From assembly GCF_001280005.1 (NCBI RefSeq), contig NZ_LGDW01000001.1, positions 62,001-126,000 on the forward strand: a stretch of DNA of 64,000 nucleotides. The letters run 5' to 3'. The notes under the pieces are model-generated. The model did not search any database. It was not told the origin of the DNA and was given only the letters and a program-made list of their open reading frames with translations. Origin of the DNA: Streptomyces sp. NRRL WC-3618. GTDB taxonomy: Bacteria; Actinomycetota; Actinomycetes; Streptomycetales; Streptomycetaceae. This document shows, in pieces, positions 52,522-61,154 of the stretch (position 1 is its first letter; every line of letters begins with the position of its first letter). Both the position numbers and the translations under genes were made by a program.

Positions 52522-54090
52522 ATGGACAGCGCTCCGGACACCCCCGACGTCGGCATCCCACCCCGGCTGGCCCGGCGGATGAGCATGGCGGAGCAGTACG
52601 AGTATCTGCACACGCGGCTCGTCCGGCGCCGCACGCTGGTGACGGCGGGCGCGCTGGCCGGCGGCGGCCTGCTCACGGGCTGTTCGTCGAGCACGGGGAC
52701 GGCGAATCCCGCGACCGGCAAGGTCCCGGGTTCCGCCGTCACGCCTTTCGGCCGCCACCTCGCCTTCGGCGCCGACCCGAAGACGCAGATGCGGATCTCC
52801 TGGCAGGTCCCGTTCGCGGTGCGGAAGCCGTACGTACGCGTCGGACCGACCCCCGGGAACCTGAGCCGACGCATCGACGCCGAGCTGCGCCCGCTGCACA
52901 CGCCGGGCCTGACGGGCATCCGCCTCGACCTGGACCAGTACTACGTGCACGCGGCTCTCGACGGACTGCGCCCCGGGACGACGTACTACTACGGCGTGGG
53001 CCACGAGGGCTCCGACCCGGCGACCCACGCGCACCAGCCCACCCTCGCCACGTTCCGCACGGCCCCCGCGACCGCCCCCGCGAGCTTCGTGTTCACGGCA
53101 TTCGGCGACCAGGGAGTGACCCCCGACGCGCTCGCCAACGACCGGGTGCTCCTGAGCCAGAACCCCGCCTTCCACCTCCACGCGGGTGACATCTGCTACG
53201 CGGACGTCACGGGCCATGGCGAGAAGTCGGACGGCTTCGACCCGACCGCCTGGGACCTGTTCCTGAAGCAGACCGAGACGGTCGCGAAGTCGGTGCCGTG
53301 GATGGTGACGACCGGCAACCACGACATGGAGGCCTGGTACTCGCCCAACGGGTACGGCGGCCAGTCGGCCCGCTGGTCCCTCCCGGACAACGGCTTCGAC
53401 GCCCGCAGCACCCCGGGCGCCTACTCGTTCACGTACGGCAACGTCGGGGTCGTGGCGCTGGACGCGAACGACGTGTCGTACGAGATTCCCGCGAATCTGG
53501 GCCACTCGGACGGCCGCCAGACGGCGTGGCTGGACCGGCGGCTCACCGAACTGCGCGCGTCGGACGCGGTCGACTTCGTCGTGGTCTTCTTCCACCACTG
53601 CACGTACTCCACGTCCAACCACGCCTCCGACGGCGGCGTACGGGACGCCTGGCTGCCGCTCTTCGACAAGCACCAGGTGGATCTGGTGATCAACGGCCAC
53701 AACCATGTGTACGAGCGGACGGACGCCCTCAGGGGCGGCCGGGTGGGCCGGCGGGTACCGGTCGGCGGGTCGACGGACCCGACGCGGGACGGCACCGTGT
53801 ACGTCACGGCGGGCGGCGCGGGCCAGAGCCTGTACGCCTTCCCCTACGGGGTGAAGGACAGCTTCGAGGGGAAGATCGCCGACCGGGAATCGGTGGAGAG
53901 CTACTACTGGACGAAGTCGCAGGAGCGGCACGAGGACACCGTGGAGTGGTCCCGGGTGCGCTACACCGGCTACTCGTTCCTCTCGGTGGAGGCGACGGCG
54001 GGCGTACCCGGCACGGCTCCCCGGCTCACGGTGTCGGCACTGGCGCAGAGCGGGGAGCGCATCGACCACTTCGAGGTGCGGCGCGCCTAG
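52522..54090 (+). CDS. Tat-exported lipoprotein, purple acid phosphatase-like metallophosphoesterase
   Basis: 522 residues from ATG 52522 with GGGAGG upstream. After an unusual 35-residue lead, TRLVRRRTLVTAGALAGGG is a twin-arginine signal, and LLTGC gives a lipobox, so the protein is folded inside and anchored outside. A fibronectin-like domain (about 85-175) precedes the metallophosphatase domain with all motifs: FTAFGDQGV, LHAGDICYADV, TTGNHDMEAWY, VVFFHHCTYS and INGHNHVYERT. Predicted Fe/metal-dependent phosphatase acting on extracellular phosphate esters. A role in phosphate scavenging is likely, but no PHO box was identified. Confidence 0.93.
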   Translation: MDSAPDTPDVGIPPRLARRMSMAEQYEYLHTRLVRRRTLVTAGALAGGGLLTGCSSSTGTANPATGKVPGSAVTPFGRHLAFGADPKTQMRISWQVPFAVRKPYVRVGPTPGNLSRRIDAELRPLHTPGLTGIRLDLDQYYVHAALDGLRPGTTYYYGVGHEGSDPATHAHQPTLATFRTAPATAPASFVFTAFGDQGVTPDALANDRVLLSQNPAFHLHAGDICYADVTGHGEKSDGFDPTAWDLFLKQTETVAKSVPWMVTTGNHDMEAWYSPNGYGGQSARWSLPDNGFDARSTPGAYSFTYGNVGVVALDANDVSYEIPANLGHSDGRQTAWLDRRLTELRASDAVDFVVVFFHHCTYSTSNHASDGGVRDAWLPLFDKHQVDLVINGHNHVYERTDALRGGRVGRRVPVGGSTDPTRDGTVYVTAGGAGQSLYAFPYGVKDSFEGKIADRESVESYYWTKSQERHEDTVEWSRVRYTGYSFLSVEATAGVPGTAPRLTVSALAQSGERIDHFEVRRA

Positions 54091-54103
54091 GCGCTAGGTG
54101 TCC

Positions 54104-54235
54104 TCAGTGACCTGTCTGGCCGCCGTTGTCCCGGCGGTCGAGGGCGCGCTGGAGGGCTGCGGCGGCGTTCTTGCGGTCGGACTCGCTCGTCGGGGAGACG
54201 TGGCGGACTCGGCGGCGGACGGTCGTCTCGGCCAT
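54104..54235 (-). CDS. 43-residue basic protein
   Basis: ATG 54235 to TGA 54104, preceded by a strong GAAGGAG ten bases upstream. The translation (MAETTVRRRVRHVSPTSES, DRKNAAAALQRALDRRDN, GGQTGH) is highly charged with one likely amphipathic helix in the middle. It overlaps nothing and converges on the phosphatase gene 13 bp away. The good ribosome site, codon bias and complete frame argue for a real gene, and I recall a similar small protein in other Streptomyces. Function unknown; the Arg-rich start could bind nucleic acid. Confidence 0.7.
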   Translation of the reverse strand: MAETTVRRRVRHVSPTSESDRKNAAAALQRALDRRDNGGQTGH

Positions 54236-54633
54236 GGGAAATCGACTCCTTCAGGGAATCCTGGAGTACGGCAGGGGGAATGCGAGACGCCGGTTGGGGC
54301 GGGGAGCCGCGGTACCGCAGGGGTTGCCTGCATGGGGCACCGGCTCACGACCGCCATTCGCTTGGTCCAGCGAGACGTTCGGCTCCTACCAAGCTAGGCG
54401 AGGACCAGGCATCTGTCTCCACAATTACTCGGACTTCCTACTATCTGAGACGGTGGATTAGCCCACACCACCCTGAGCTGACCTTTTACGAACCGCCACC
54501 ACCAGGGGTGAGCAGCCGGAATCAGATGATCACCGCCGCCACCACCGCCCGGACCCTGCTCACCACTGAGGGCAAGGCAGCCTTCGACGGACTGCCCGGA
54601 GTACACGCGTCGATCCACTGAAACGAAGACACC
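54236..54633. other. 398-bp stretch without a convincing gene
   Basis: Holds the promoter region of the 43-aa gene. A 31-codon frame at 54526-54621 (+) exists but lacks a clear ribosome site. Base composition from 54380 to 54490 is lower in GC than the surroundings, as in promoter or decayed DNA. Confidence 0.5.
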
Positions 54634-54667
54634 CGCGGGCCGGGAAGCCGACAACTCCCGACCCGCG
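54634..54667 (-). terminator. Terminator of pruA
   Basis: CGCGGG-c-CGGGA and TCCCG-a-CCCGCG arms around a 10-base loop, 17 bp past the pruA stop. Confidence 0.7.
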
Positions 54668-54683
54668 CCCACATGACGGAACG

Positions 54684-56315
54684 TCAGCCCATGTGCGGGT
54701 ACGTGTAGTCGGTCGGGGCGACCAGCGTCTCCTTGATGGCGCGAGTCAGGGTCCAGCGCATCAGGTTCTGCGGGGCGCCCGCCTTGTCGTTGGTGCCGGA
54801 CGCGCGCCCCCCGCCGAACGGCTGCTGCCCGACGACCGCGCCGGTCGACTTGTCGTTGATGTAGAAGTTGCCGGCCGCGTAGCGCAGCTTCTCCATCGTG
54901 TACGCGGCTGCCGCGCGGTCACCGGAGATGACCGAGCCGGTCAGCGCGTAGTCGGACACGCACTCCATCTGGGTCAGCATGGCGTCGTACTTCTCGTCCT
55001 CGTAGACGTACACGGCGAGGAACGGGCCGAAGTACTCGGTGGTGAAGACCGGGTTCGCCGGGTCCGTGCACTCCACGACCGTCGGGCGGACGAAATAGCC
55101 GACCGAGTCGTCGTAGGAGCCGCCCGCCACGATCGTGCACGTCGGGTCGGACTTCGCCCGGTCGATGGCGGCCTTGTTCTTGGCGAAGGCACGCTCGTCG
55201 ATGACCGCGCCGACGAAGTTGCCGAGGTCGGTGACGTCACCCATGGTCAGGTTGTCGACCTCGGCGGCGAACTCCTCACGGAAGCCGTCGTTCCAGATGG
55301 AGGCCGGGATGTAGGCGCGGGAGGTCGCGCTGCACTTCTGCCCCTGGTACTCGAAGGCACCGCGCGTGAGGGCCGTCTTCAGGACCGCCCGGTCGGCGCT
55401 CGGGTGAGCGACGACGAAGTCCTTGCCGCCGGTCTCGCCGACGAGCCGCGGATACGAGCGGTACTTCTCGATGTTCGCGCCGACCGTCTTCCACAGGTAC
55501 TGGAAGGTCTTCGTCGATCCGGTGAAGTGGATGCCGGCCAGATCGTGGTGCTCCAGGGCCACCTTGGAGACCTCGATGCCGTCACCGGTGACGAGGTTGA
55601 TGACGCCCTTGGGCAGCCCGGCCTCCTCCAGCAACCGCATGAGGAGAACGGCGGCGTGGGTCTGCGTGGGCGACGGCTTCCACACCACCACGTTGCCCAT
55701 GAGGGCGGGCGCGGTGGGCAGGTTGCCCGCGATCGCCGTGAAGTTGAAGGGGGTGATCGCGTAGACGAAGCCTTCGAGGGGGCGGTGGTCGAGACGGTTC
55801 CAGACGCCCGGCGAGTTGGCGGGGGGCTGCTCGGCGAGCAGGTCACGCGCGTACTTGACGTTGAAGCGCCAGAAGTCGACCAGTTCGCAGGGGCAGTCGA
55901 TCTCCGCCTGCTGGGCGGTCTTCGACTGGCCGAGCATGGTGGAGGCGGCGAGCGTCTCACGCCAGGGGCCGGCCAGCAGCTCGGCGGCGCGCAGGATGAT
56001 CGCGGCACGGTCGTCGAACGACATCGCGCGCCAGGCGGGCGCGGCGGCGAGGGCCGCGTCGATCGCGTCCTTGGCGTCCTGCTGGGTGGCGTTGGCGTAG
56101 GTGCCGAGGCGGGCCTTGTGGTGGTGCGGCTGTACGACGTCGAAGCGCTCGCCGCCGCCCATGCGCCGCTCGCCGCCGATGGTCATCGGCAGGTCGACGG
56201 GGTTCTGGGCGAGCTCCTTGAGCTTGACCTCCAGGCGGGCCCGCTCGGGCGACCCGGGGGCGTAGCCGTGCACCGGCTCGTTGACGGGGGTGGGGACCTG
56301 GGTGACGGCGTCCAT
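54684..56315 (-). CDS. pruA: 1-pyrroline-5-carboxylate dehydrogenase
   Basis: 543 residues from ATG 56315. Second step of proline breakdown, P5C to glutamate. Aldehyde-dehydrogenase fold with NAD site (ITPFNFTAIAGNLPTAPALM; FTGSTKTFQYLW), general base Glu in LVGETGGKDFVVAH and catalytic Cys in AFEYQGQKCSATSRAYIP; the C-terminal PFGGGRASGTNDKAGAP is P5CDH-specific. The length matches the separate (non-PutA-fused) form. It lies 139 bp downstream of proline dehydrogenase, the gap holding five 13-bp tandem repeats. Confidence 0.96.
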   Translation of the reverse strand: MDAVTQVPTPVNEPVHGYAPGSPERARLEVKLKELAQNPVDLPMTIGGERRMGGGERFDVVQPHHHKARLGTYANATQQDAKDAIDAALAAAPAWRAMSFDDRAAIILRAAELLAGPWRETLAASTMLGQSKTAQQAEIDCPCELVDFWRFNVKYARDLLAEQPPANSPGVWNRLDHRPLEGFVYAITPFNFTAIAGNLPTAPALMGNVVVWKPSPTQTHAAVLLMRLLEEAGLPKGVINLVTGDGIEVSKVALEHHDLAGIHFTGSTKTFQYLWKTVGANIEKYRSYPRLVGETGGKDFVVAHPSADRAVLKTALTRGAFEYQGQKCSATSRAYIPASIWNDGFREEFAAEVDNLTMGDVTDLGNFVGAVIDERAFAKNKAAIDRAKSDPTCTIVAGGSYDDSVGYFVRPTVVECTDPANPVFTTEYFGPFLAVYVYEDEKYDAMLTQMECVSDYALTGSVISGDRAAAAYTMEKLRYAAGNFYINDKSTGAVVGQQPFGGGRASGTNDKAGAPQNLMRWTLTRAIKETLVAPTDYTYPHMG

Positions 56316-56368
56316 GCTTGCGTAACTCCTTGAGGGGCGAGTGAGTGGGTGTTGTCGGGGGCCAAATC

Positions 56369-56433
56369 CCTTGATCTCAGCCCTTGATCTCAGCTATTGG
56401 TCTCAGCTATTGGTCTCAGCTATTGGTCTCAGC
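56369..56433 (-). repeat. Five perfect-length 13-bp tandem repeats between putB and pruA
   Basis: Five adjacent units at 56369, 56382, 56395, 56408 and 56421. On the plus strand two read CCTTGATCTCAGC and three read TATTGGTCTCAGC. They lie inside the proline operon between the stop of proline dehydrogenase and the start of pruA. Confidence 0.95.
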
Positions 56434-56454
56434 TCGCGGCCTTGGCGCATGGCC

Positions 56455-57381
56455 TTAGCTCTTGGTGAGGATCGAGCGCCCGAAGAACAGCAGGTTGGCG
56501 GGCTTCTCGGCCAGTCGCCGCATGAAGTACCCGTACCAGTCCGTCCCGTAGGCGGTATAGACACGCATCCGGTGTCCCTCGGCGGCCAGCCGCAGATGCT
56601 CGTCGCTCCTGATGCCGTACAGCATCTGGAACTCGTACTCGTCGGGCTTGCGCCTGGCGCGCCGGGCGAGTTCCTGGGCGATGGAGATGAGGCGCGGGTC
56701 GTGGGACCCGATCATCGGGTACCCCGTGCCGTCCATCAGGATCCGCAGGATGCGGACGTACGCCTTGTCGGTCTCGGACTTCTGCTGGTAGGCGACCTCG
56801 GCGGGCTCGTTGTACGCGCCCTTCACCAGTCGTACGCGGCTGCCGCTGTCGGCGAGGCGGCGGGCGTCGGCCTCGGTGCGGTACAGGTAGGCCTGGATGA
56901 CGCAGCCGGTCTGCGGGAAGTCCTTCCGCAGCTCCTCGTGGATGGCGAACATCGAGTCGAGGGTGGTGTGGTCCTCGGCGTCGAGCGTGACCGTCGTACC
57001 GATCGCGGCCGCCGCCTCGACGACGGGCCGGACGTTGGCGAGGGCCAGCTCATGGCCGCCGGGGAGCGCCTGGCCGAACAGGGACAGCTTGACGGACATC
57101 TCGGCGCGCGTGCCCAGGTCGAGTTCCCCGAGCCGCTCGACCAGCTCGAGGTAGGCGTCCCGGGCGGCGGCGGCCTGTTCGGGGGTGGTGATGTCCTCGC
57201 CGACCACGTCCAGGGTGACTTCCAGGCCCCGGTCGGTGAGGTCCTGGACGATCGGCACGACGTCGTCGACCGTCTCGCCGGGGATGAAGCGGTCGACGAC
57301 CGGCCTTGTCACCGGGGCGGCCGAGATCAGCCGACGCATCCGGTCGCTGCGCGAGGCGGCGAGAATCACGGGACCCAGCAC
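56455..57381 (-). CDS. putB: Proline dehydrogenase
   Basis: 308 residues from GTG 57381, with GGAGG at the right distance; the frame stays open upstream. First step of proline breakdown, using FAD. The PRODH barrel shows VDRFIPGETVDDVVP, RAEMSVKLSLFGQALPGG, VTLDAEDHTTLDS, VIQAYLYRTEADA, VRLVKGAYNEPAE, IGSHDPRLISIAQEL, YEFQMLYGIR and the C-terminal RLAEKPANLLFF containing the paired basic residues that hold the substrate. Stand-alone form, with its partner pruA downstream and a PucR-type regulator divergent. Confidence 0.95.
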   Translation of the reverse strand: MLGPVILAASRSDRMRRLISAAPVTRPVVDRFIPGETVDDVVPIVQDLTDRGLEVTLDVVGEDITTPEQAAAARDAYLELVERLGELDLGTRAEMSVKLSLFGQALPGGHELALANVRPVVEAAAAIGTTVTLDAEDHTTLDSMFAIHEELRKDFPQTGCVIQAYLYRTEADARRLADSGSRVRLVKGAYNEPAEVAYQQKSETDKAYVRILRILMDGTGYPMIGSHDPRLISIAQELARRARRKPDEYEFQMLYGIRSDEHLRLAAEGHRMRVYTAYGTDWYGYFMRRLAEKPANLLFFGRSILTKS

Positions 57382-57533
57382 GGGGCACCTCCACAAAAGG
57401 CCGGTAAACGGAGAACCACCGTGAAACCTAAGGATCCCTCCGATCGTCGGCCATCGACAGCTGTCACGCATCCGTGCCCCAGATCTCATACAGATGTCTG
57501 AAGGCGGCGCGGACATGCGCGAGAATTGCCCGC

Positions 57534-58742
57534 ATGAGCCAGGCGAGCGGCGACCACCACGGCGACTACCAGGAACTGGTGGACGACATCTCGGAGCTGC
57601 TCGGCGCGCCCGCGACACTGGAGAACCGCGACTTCGAGCTGCTCGCCTTCGGCGCGTACGACGAGGGCGAGCTCGACCCGTCGGCGCTCGACCCCGTCCG
57701 CGCCCGCTCGATCCTGACCCGCCGCTCGACATCGGCGGTACGCGCGTGGTTCGAGGGCTTCGGCATCACCCGCGCGAACGGCCCGGTCCGCATCCCGCCC
57801 ACACCGGAGGCGGGGGTGTACCGGGGACGGATCTGTCTGCCCGTACGCCATCGGAGTGTCGTGCTCGGCTACGTCTGGCTGCTGGACGACGACCCGGGGC
57901 CCTCGGCGGAGCAGTTGGCGGGCGCCATGGAGGTGACGGACCGGATCGGCGCGCTGCTCGCGGACGACGCGCAGGCGGGCGCCGACCTGACCCGCGAGTT
58001 CCGGACGGTGCTGACCGCCGAGCGCGGCTGGCAGCGGGACATGGCGGTGGCGGCGCTGCGTACGGCCCTGGGTGCGCGCGGCGAGGGCCCGCACGCGGTG
58101 GTGTGCGTGGCGCCCTGGCCGTCGGCGGATCCGGACGACGCCCCCTCGGCCCGTACGGTGCCGCACGCGACGGCCGTGTGCACGGTGCCGTGGGGCACGG
58201 CGGCCCAGAGTCTGGCGCTGCTGATCAGGCTGCGCGCGACGGACGTACCCGCCCCGGCGCTGTCGGCGGCGTCCCGGCTGCTTAAGGAGACGGAGTGCGC
58301 GGTCGCGGCCGGCGTCGGCGCACCGCGCACCGGCCTCGCCGGTCTGGGCGCCGCCTGGCAGGAGGCGTCGGCGTCGGCCCGCGCGGCCCTGGCTCAGCCG
58401 CACCTCGGCCCGGTCGCGGAGTGGGGCGCCATCGGCCCGTACCGCCTCCTCACGGCGCTCCCCCCGGACACGGCCCAGGACCCCGCCGTACGCGCCCTGC
58501 TCTCTCCCGCCCACCAGGAACTGGCCCGCACGGCGGAGGTCTACCTCGACCGCGCGGGCCAGGCGGGCCGTACGGCGGCGGAGCTGGGCATCCACCGGCA
58601 GACGCTGTACTACCGCCTGTCCCGGGTGGAGCAGCTGACGGGCCTGGATCTGGCCGACGGGGAGGACCGCCTGCTGCTGCACATGGCGCTCAAGGGTGCG
58701 CGGCTCCAGGCGTCGCGCTCTACAGCGCCGCCGCCCCGATGA
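57534..58742 (+). CDS. PucR/CdaR-type regulator, likely of proline catabolism
   Basis: 402 residues from ATG 57534. An N-terminal variable sensor region of about 280 residues is followed by the PucR C-terminal helix-turn-helix ([36 protein letters not shown]), which is diagnostic. Divergent from putB with 152 bp between them; this pairing is conserved in Streptomyces, making it a probable proline-responsive activator of putB-pruA. An intergenic segment near 57482-57501 (ATCTCATACAGATGTCTGAA) has partial symmetry. Its 3' end overlaps that of the convergent TetR gene by 23 bp. Confidence 0.88.
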   Translation: MSQASGDHHGDYQELVDDISELLGAPATLENRDFELLAFGAYDEGELDPSALDPVRARSILTRRSTSAVRAWFEGFGITRANGPVRIPPTPEAGVYRGRICLPVRHRSVVLGYVWLLDDDPGPSAEQLAGAMEVTDRIGALLADDAQAGADLTREFRTVLTAERGWQRDMAVAALRTALGARGEGPHAVVCVAPWPSADPDDAPSARTVPHATAVCTVPWGTAAQSLALLIRLRATDVPAPALSAASRLLKETECAVAAGVGAPRTGLAGLGAAWQEASASARAALAQPHLGPVAEWGAIGPYRLLTALPPDTAQDPAVRALLSPAHQELARTAEVYLDRAGQAGRTAAELGIHRQTLYYRLSRVEQLTGLDLADGEDRLLLHMALKGARLQASRSTAPPPR

Positions 58743-59301
58743 CGCGGCGGAACCCTTCGGTGAGCTGCTGTGCGCTCGGTGCGGTCGTCGGGTCGAAGAC
58801 GTGCTGGCAGATGAGCCCGGTCATCAGGGTGTTGTAGAACTGCCCGACGGTGTCGACGTCGTCCTCCGACACGTCCTCCTCCTTCCCTCCGAGGAACAGC
58901 GGGATGAGACCGCGCCCCGCCTCACGCTGGGCCTGTGCCAAGTGGTCGCGGACTGCGGGCAGTTGGTCCCCCATGGCGACGATCTCCATGCTCAGGCGCC
59001 ATAGCGATCCCGGCTGCCGCATGGTGGCGATGATGTTCGACCAGACCTCCTGGAACCGGTCGACCGAGCCGGCGTCGGTGTCGCCGGCCGTCCCCATGGC
59101 GGGGGTGAAGTCGTCGGAGAGCCCCTCCACCAGGGAGACGTACGCCTCCGCGAGGAGCTTGTCCTTCGAGCCGTAGTGGTAGCCGATCGACGCCAGGTTG
59201 GTCCCCGACTCCTTGACGATGTCGCGCGCCGTCGTGCGCACGAAGCCCTTCTCCAGCAGGCAGCGCTTGGCGCCTTCGAGCAGATCCTCACGATGTCCCA
59301 T
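58720..59301 (-). CDS. TetR-family repressor
   Basis: 193 residues from ATG 59301. N-terminal TetR helix-turn-helix: [20 protein letters not shown], then [20 protein letters not shown], with the YHYGSK recognition helix typical of the family. The C-terminal ligand-binding domain is all helical. It is divergent from an MFS exporter with paired CGTCCTAGACA repeats in the gap, the classic repressor-efflux arrangement; the inducing drug is unknown. The end overlaps the PucR gene's end by 23 bp. Confidence 0.93.
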   Translation of the reverse strand: MGHREDLLEGAKRCLLEKGFVRTTARDIVKESGTNLASIGYHYGSKDKLLAEAYVSLVEGLSDDFTPAMGTAGDTDAGSVDRFQEVWSNIIATMRQPGSLWRLSMEIVAMGDQLPAVRDHLAQAQREAGRGLIPLFLGGKEEDVSEDDVDTVGQFYNTLMTGLICQHVFDPTTAPSAQQLTEGFRRVIGAAAL

Positions 59302-59324
59302 GCGTCCACCCTACCCGCGATCCA

Positions 59325-59371
59325 TACGATCGTCCTAGACAAACGAATTATACGAGCGTCCTAGACAGCCG
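59325..59371. promoter_or_regulatory. Two direct 21-bp TetR operator copies
   Basis: TACGATCGTCCTAGACAAACG at 59325-59345 is repeated with three changes at 59351-59371, 26 bp apart. The second copy covers the -35 of the MFS promoter; the first lies 24 bp before the tetR start. Confidence 0.65.
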
Positions 59372-59390
59372 TTTAAAACAGCCGTACATT
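59362..59390 (+). promoter_or_regulatory. MFS gene promoter, leaderless transcript expected
   Basis: -35 TAGACA (59362-59367), 17-bp spacer, -10 TACATT (59385-59390). The ATG is at 59398, seven bases after the -10, so the mRNA should begin at or next to the start codon. No ribosome-binding site is present. Confidence 0.6.
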
Positions 59391-59397
59391 TCTCGGC

Positions 59398-60933
59398 ATG
59401 ACGAACTCGACGACACCGACGAGCACGACCCCTTCCCCCGGCCCCCGTGCCGGCCGCCGCGAATGGACGGCGTTCGGTGTGCTGATGCTGCCGCTGCTGC
59501 TGGTCTCGATGGACGTCTCCGTCCTCTACTTCGCGGTCCCCGCGATCAGCGCCGACCTGGCACCGACCGGCACCCAGCAGCTGTGGATCTTCGACATCTA
59601 CGCCTTCGTCCTGGCCGGCCTGCTGATGACGATGGGCTCGCTCGGCGACCGCATCGGCCGCCGCAAGCTCCTCCTCATCGGCGCCGCCGCCTTCGGCGCG
59701 GGCTCGCTGCTCGCCGCCTACGCGAACAGCGCCGAGACCCTGATCGCGGCCCGCGCGGTCCTCGGTATCGGCGGCGCGACCCTGATGCCGTCGACGATGG
59801 CCCTGATCCGCACGATGTTCAGCGACCCCGGCCAGCGCGCCAAGGCGCTCGGCCTGTGGTCGGGCGTGATGACCGGCGGTGTCGCCCTCGGCTCGGTGAT
59901 GAGCGGACTGCTCGTCCAGTACTTCTGGTGGGGCTCGGTCTTCCTGGTCAACCTGCCCGCGATGGGGCTGCTGCTGGTCCTCGGCCCGATCCTGCTCACG
60001 GAGTCGAAGAACCCGAACCCCGGTCGCTTCGACCTCCTCAGCGTCCCCCTGTCGATGGCGGCCGTGCTCCCCGTGGTCTACGGCCTGAAGGAGATCCCGT
60101 CGGAGGGCTGGCACACGGAATACGTTCTCTCGCTCACCGTCGGCCTGTTCTTCGCGTACCTCTTCGTCCAGCGCCAGCGCACGACGGCCTCGCCCCTCAT
60201 CTCCCCCGCGCTGTTCCGGGGGCGCGGCTTCGGCCCGGCCGTCTTCCTGAACCTCCTCTCGGCGTTCGCGATGATGGGCTCGGCGTACTTCACCACGCAG
60301 TACCTCCAGTCGGTGCTGGGCAGGAGCTCCCTTGAGGCCGCGCTGTGGAGCCTGCTGCCCGCGGTCCTGGTCGGCGCCGCCGCACCGGCGTCGGCCGCCC
60401 TGGTCCAGCGGGGCGTCGACCGCGCCCACGTCGTCGCCGGCGGCTTCGCCGGCGCGGCCTGCGGATACGGGCTGCTGGCCCTGGTCGGCACGGACTCCCT
60501 GTGGCTGGTGCTGATCGGGGCGGGCGTCCTCGCGGCCGGCATCGTCACCGTGATGTCCCAGATGATGGACCTGGGCCTGAGCACCGCCCCCCTCGACAAG
60601 GCGGGCGCCGCCTCCTCCCTGCTGGAGACGGGCGCGGAGTTCGGCGGCGCGCTGGGCATGGCCGTACTGGGCTCGATCGGTACGGCGGTCTACCGCCACG
60701 GCATCCCGGCCGCGGCACCCGCCCCGGCCCACGAAACCCTGGGTGGCGCCCTGGCAGTGGCCCAGCAACTCCCGGCGCGCACGGGAGACGCGCTGATCGC
60801 CACGGCAAGGGAGGCGTACACCCACGGGATGCAGGCGGCGGCCGTCGCGGGCGTGGTGGTGTCACTGGGAGCGGCACTACTGGCGGCGCGGGCACTGCGG
60901 GGGGTGACGGTGCGGGAAGCGGTGAGTGAGTGA
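59398..60933 (+). CDS. Major facilitator drug-efflux pump (14-TM, DHA2/EmrB type)
   Basis: 511 residues from ATG 59398. Fourteen membrane segments are expected; motif A between TM2 and TM3 reads GSLGDRIGRRKLLLIGAAA, and motif C in TM5 is GLWSGVMTGGVALGSVMSG. Early segment LLLVSMDVSVLYFAVPAISA has the D1-type motif of this subfamily. Expected to export toxic cations or antibiotics by proton antiport. It is controlled by the divergent TetR protein through operators that overlap its promoter. A long terminator palindrome follows. Confidence 0.93.
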   Translation: MTNSTTPTSTTPSPGPRAGRREWTAFGVLMLPLLLVSMDVSVLYFAVPAISADLAPTGTQQLWIFDIYAFVLAGLLMTMGSLGDRIGRRKLLLIGAAAFGAGSLLAAYANSAETLIAARAVLGIGGATLMPSTMALIRTMFSDPGQRAKALGLWSGVMTGGVALGSVMSGLLVQYFWWGSVFLVNLPAMGLLLVLGPILLTESKNPNPGRFDLLSVPLSMAAVLPVVYGLKEIPSEGWHTEYVLSLTVGLFFAYLFVQRQRTTASPLISPALFRGRGFGPAVFLNLLSAFAMMGSAYFTTQYLQSVLGRSSLEAALWSLLPAVLVGAAAPASAALVQRGVDRAHVVAGGFAGAACGYGLLALVGTDSLWLVLIGAGVLAAGIVTVMSQMMDLGLSTAPLDKAGAASSLLETGAEFGGALGMAVLGSIGTAVYRHGIPAAAPAPAHETLGGALAVAQQLPARTGDALIATAREAYTHGMQAAAVAGVVVSLGAALLAARALRGVTVREAVSE

Positions 60934-60943
60934 GGGGAACGGA

Positions 60944-60984
60944 AAACGCCGGTCGGGCTGAGAAACTCAGCCCGACCGGCGTTT
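60944..60984. terminator. Bidirectional terminator after the MFS gene
   Basis: Perfect 19-bp arms (AAACGCCGGTCGGGCTGAG) around AAA, with flanking A and T runs. Suitable for both the MFS gene and the facing serA gene, although the dispersed repeat lies between it and serA. Confidence 0.92.
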
Positions 60985-61010
60985 GCGCGTGCTCCTGGCC
61001 GACGGCCACT

Positions 61011-61142
61011 CCCAGCCCGTCCGGCACTTACGCGGCTCCGGTCCAGGCAATCCCAGCCCGTCCGGGGGTCCCCCCTCTGGGGGAGTTTGAGGACGAGGCC
61101 CCTTCAGGGCCGAAGCGGGGGCCTGGGGGCGGCAGCCCCCAG
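61011..61142 (+). repeat. Dispersed intergenic repeat, copy 3
   Basis: CCCAGCCCGTCCGG occurs twice (61011 and 61052); the second copy continues with AGTTTGAGGACGAGGCC, CTTCAGGGCCGAAGCGGGG and CTGGGGGCGGCAGCCCCCAG, the same ordered boxes as 1774-1889. The last box is itself a hairpin ending 13 bp before the serA stop and may terminate it. Confidence 0.65.
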
Positions 61143-61154
61143 ACGACGGTCACC

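Noticed and set aside
54526..54621. 31-codon rightward frame MITAATTARTLL to HASIH
   Set aside because: No good ribosome-binding site and no recognisable feature; kept only as a note in the intergenic entry.
56369..56433. Tandem repeats as a CRISPR array
   Set aside because: Units are 13 bp with no spacers and no cas genes nearby.
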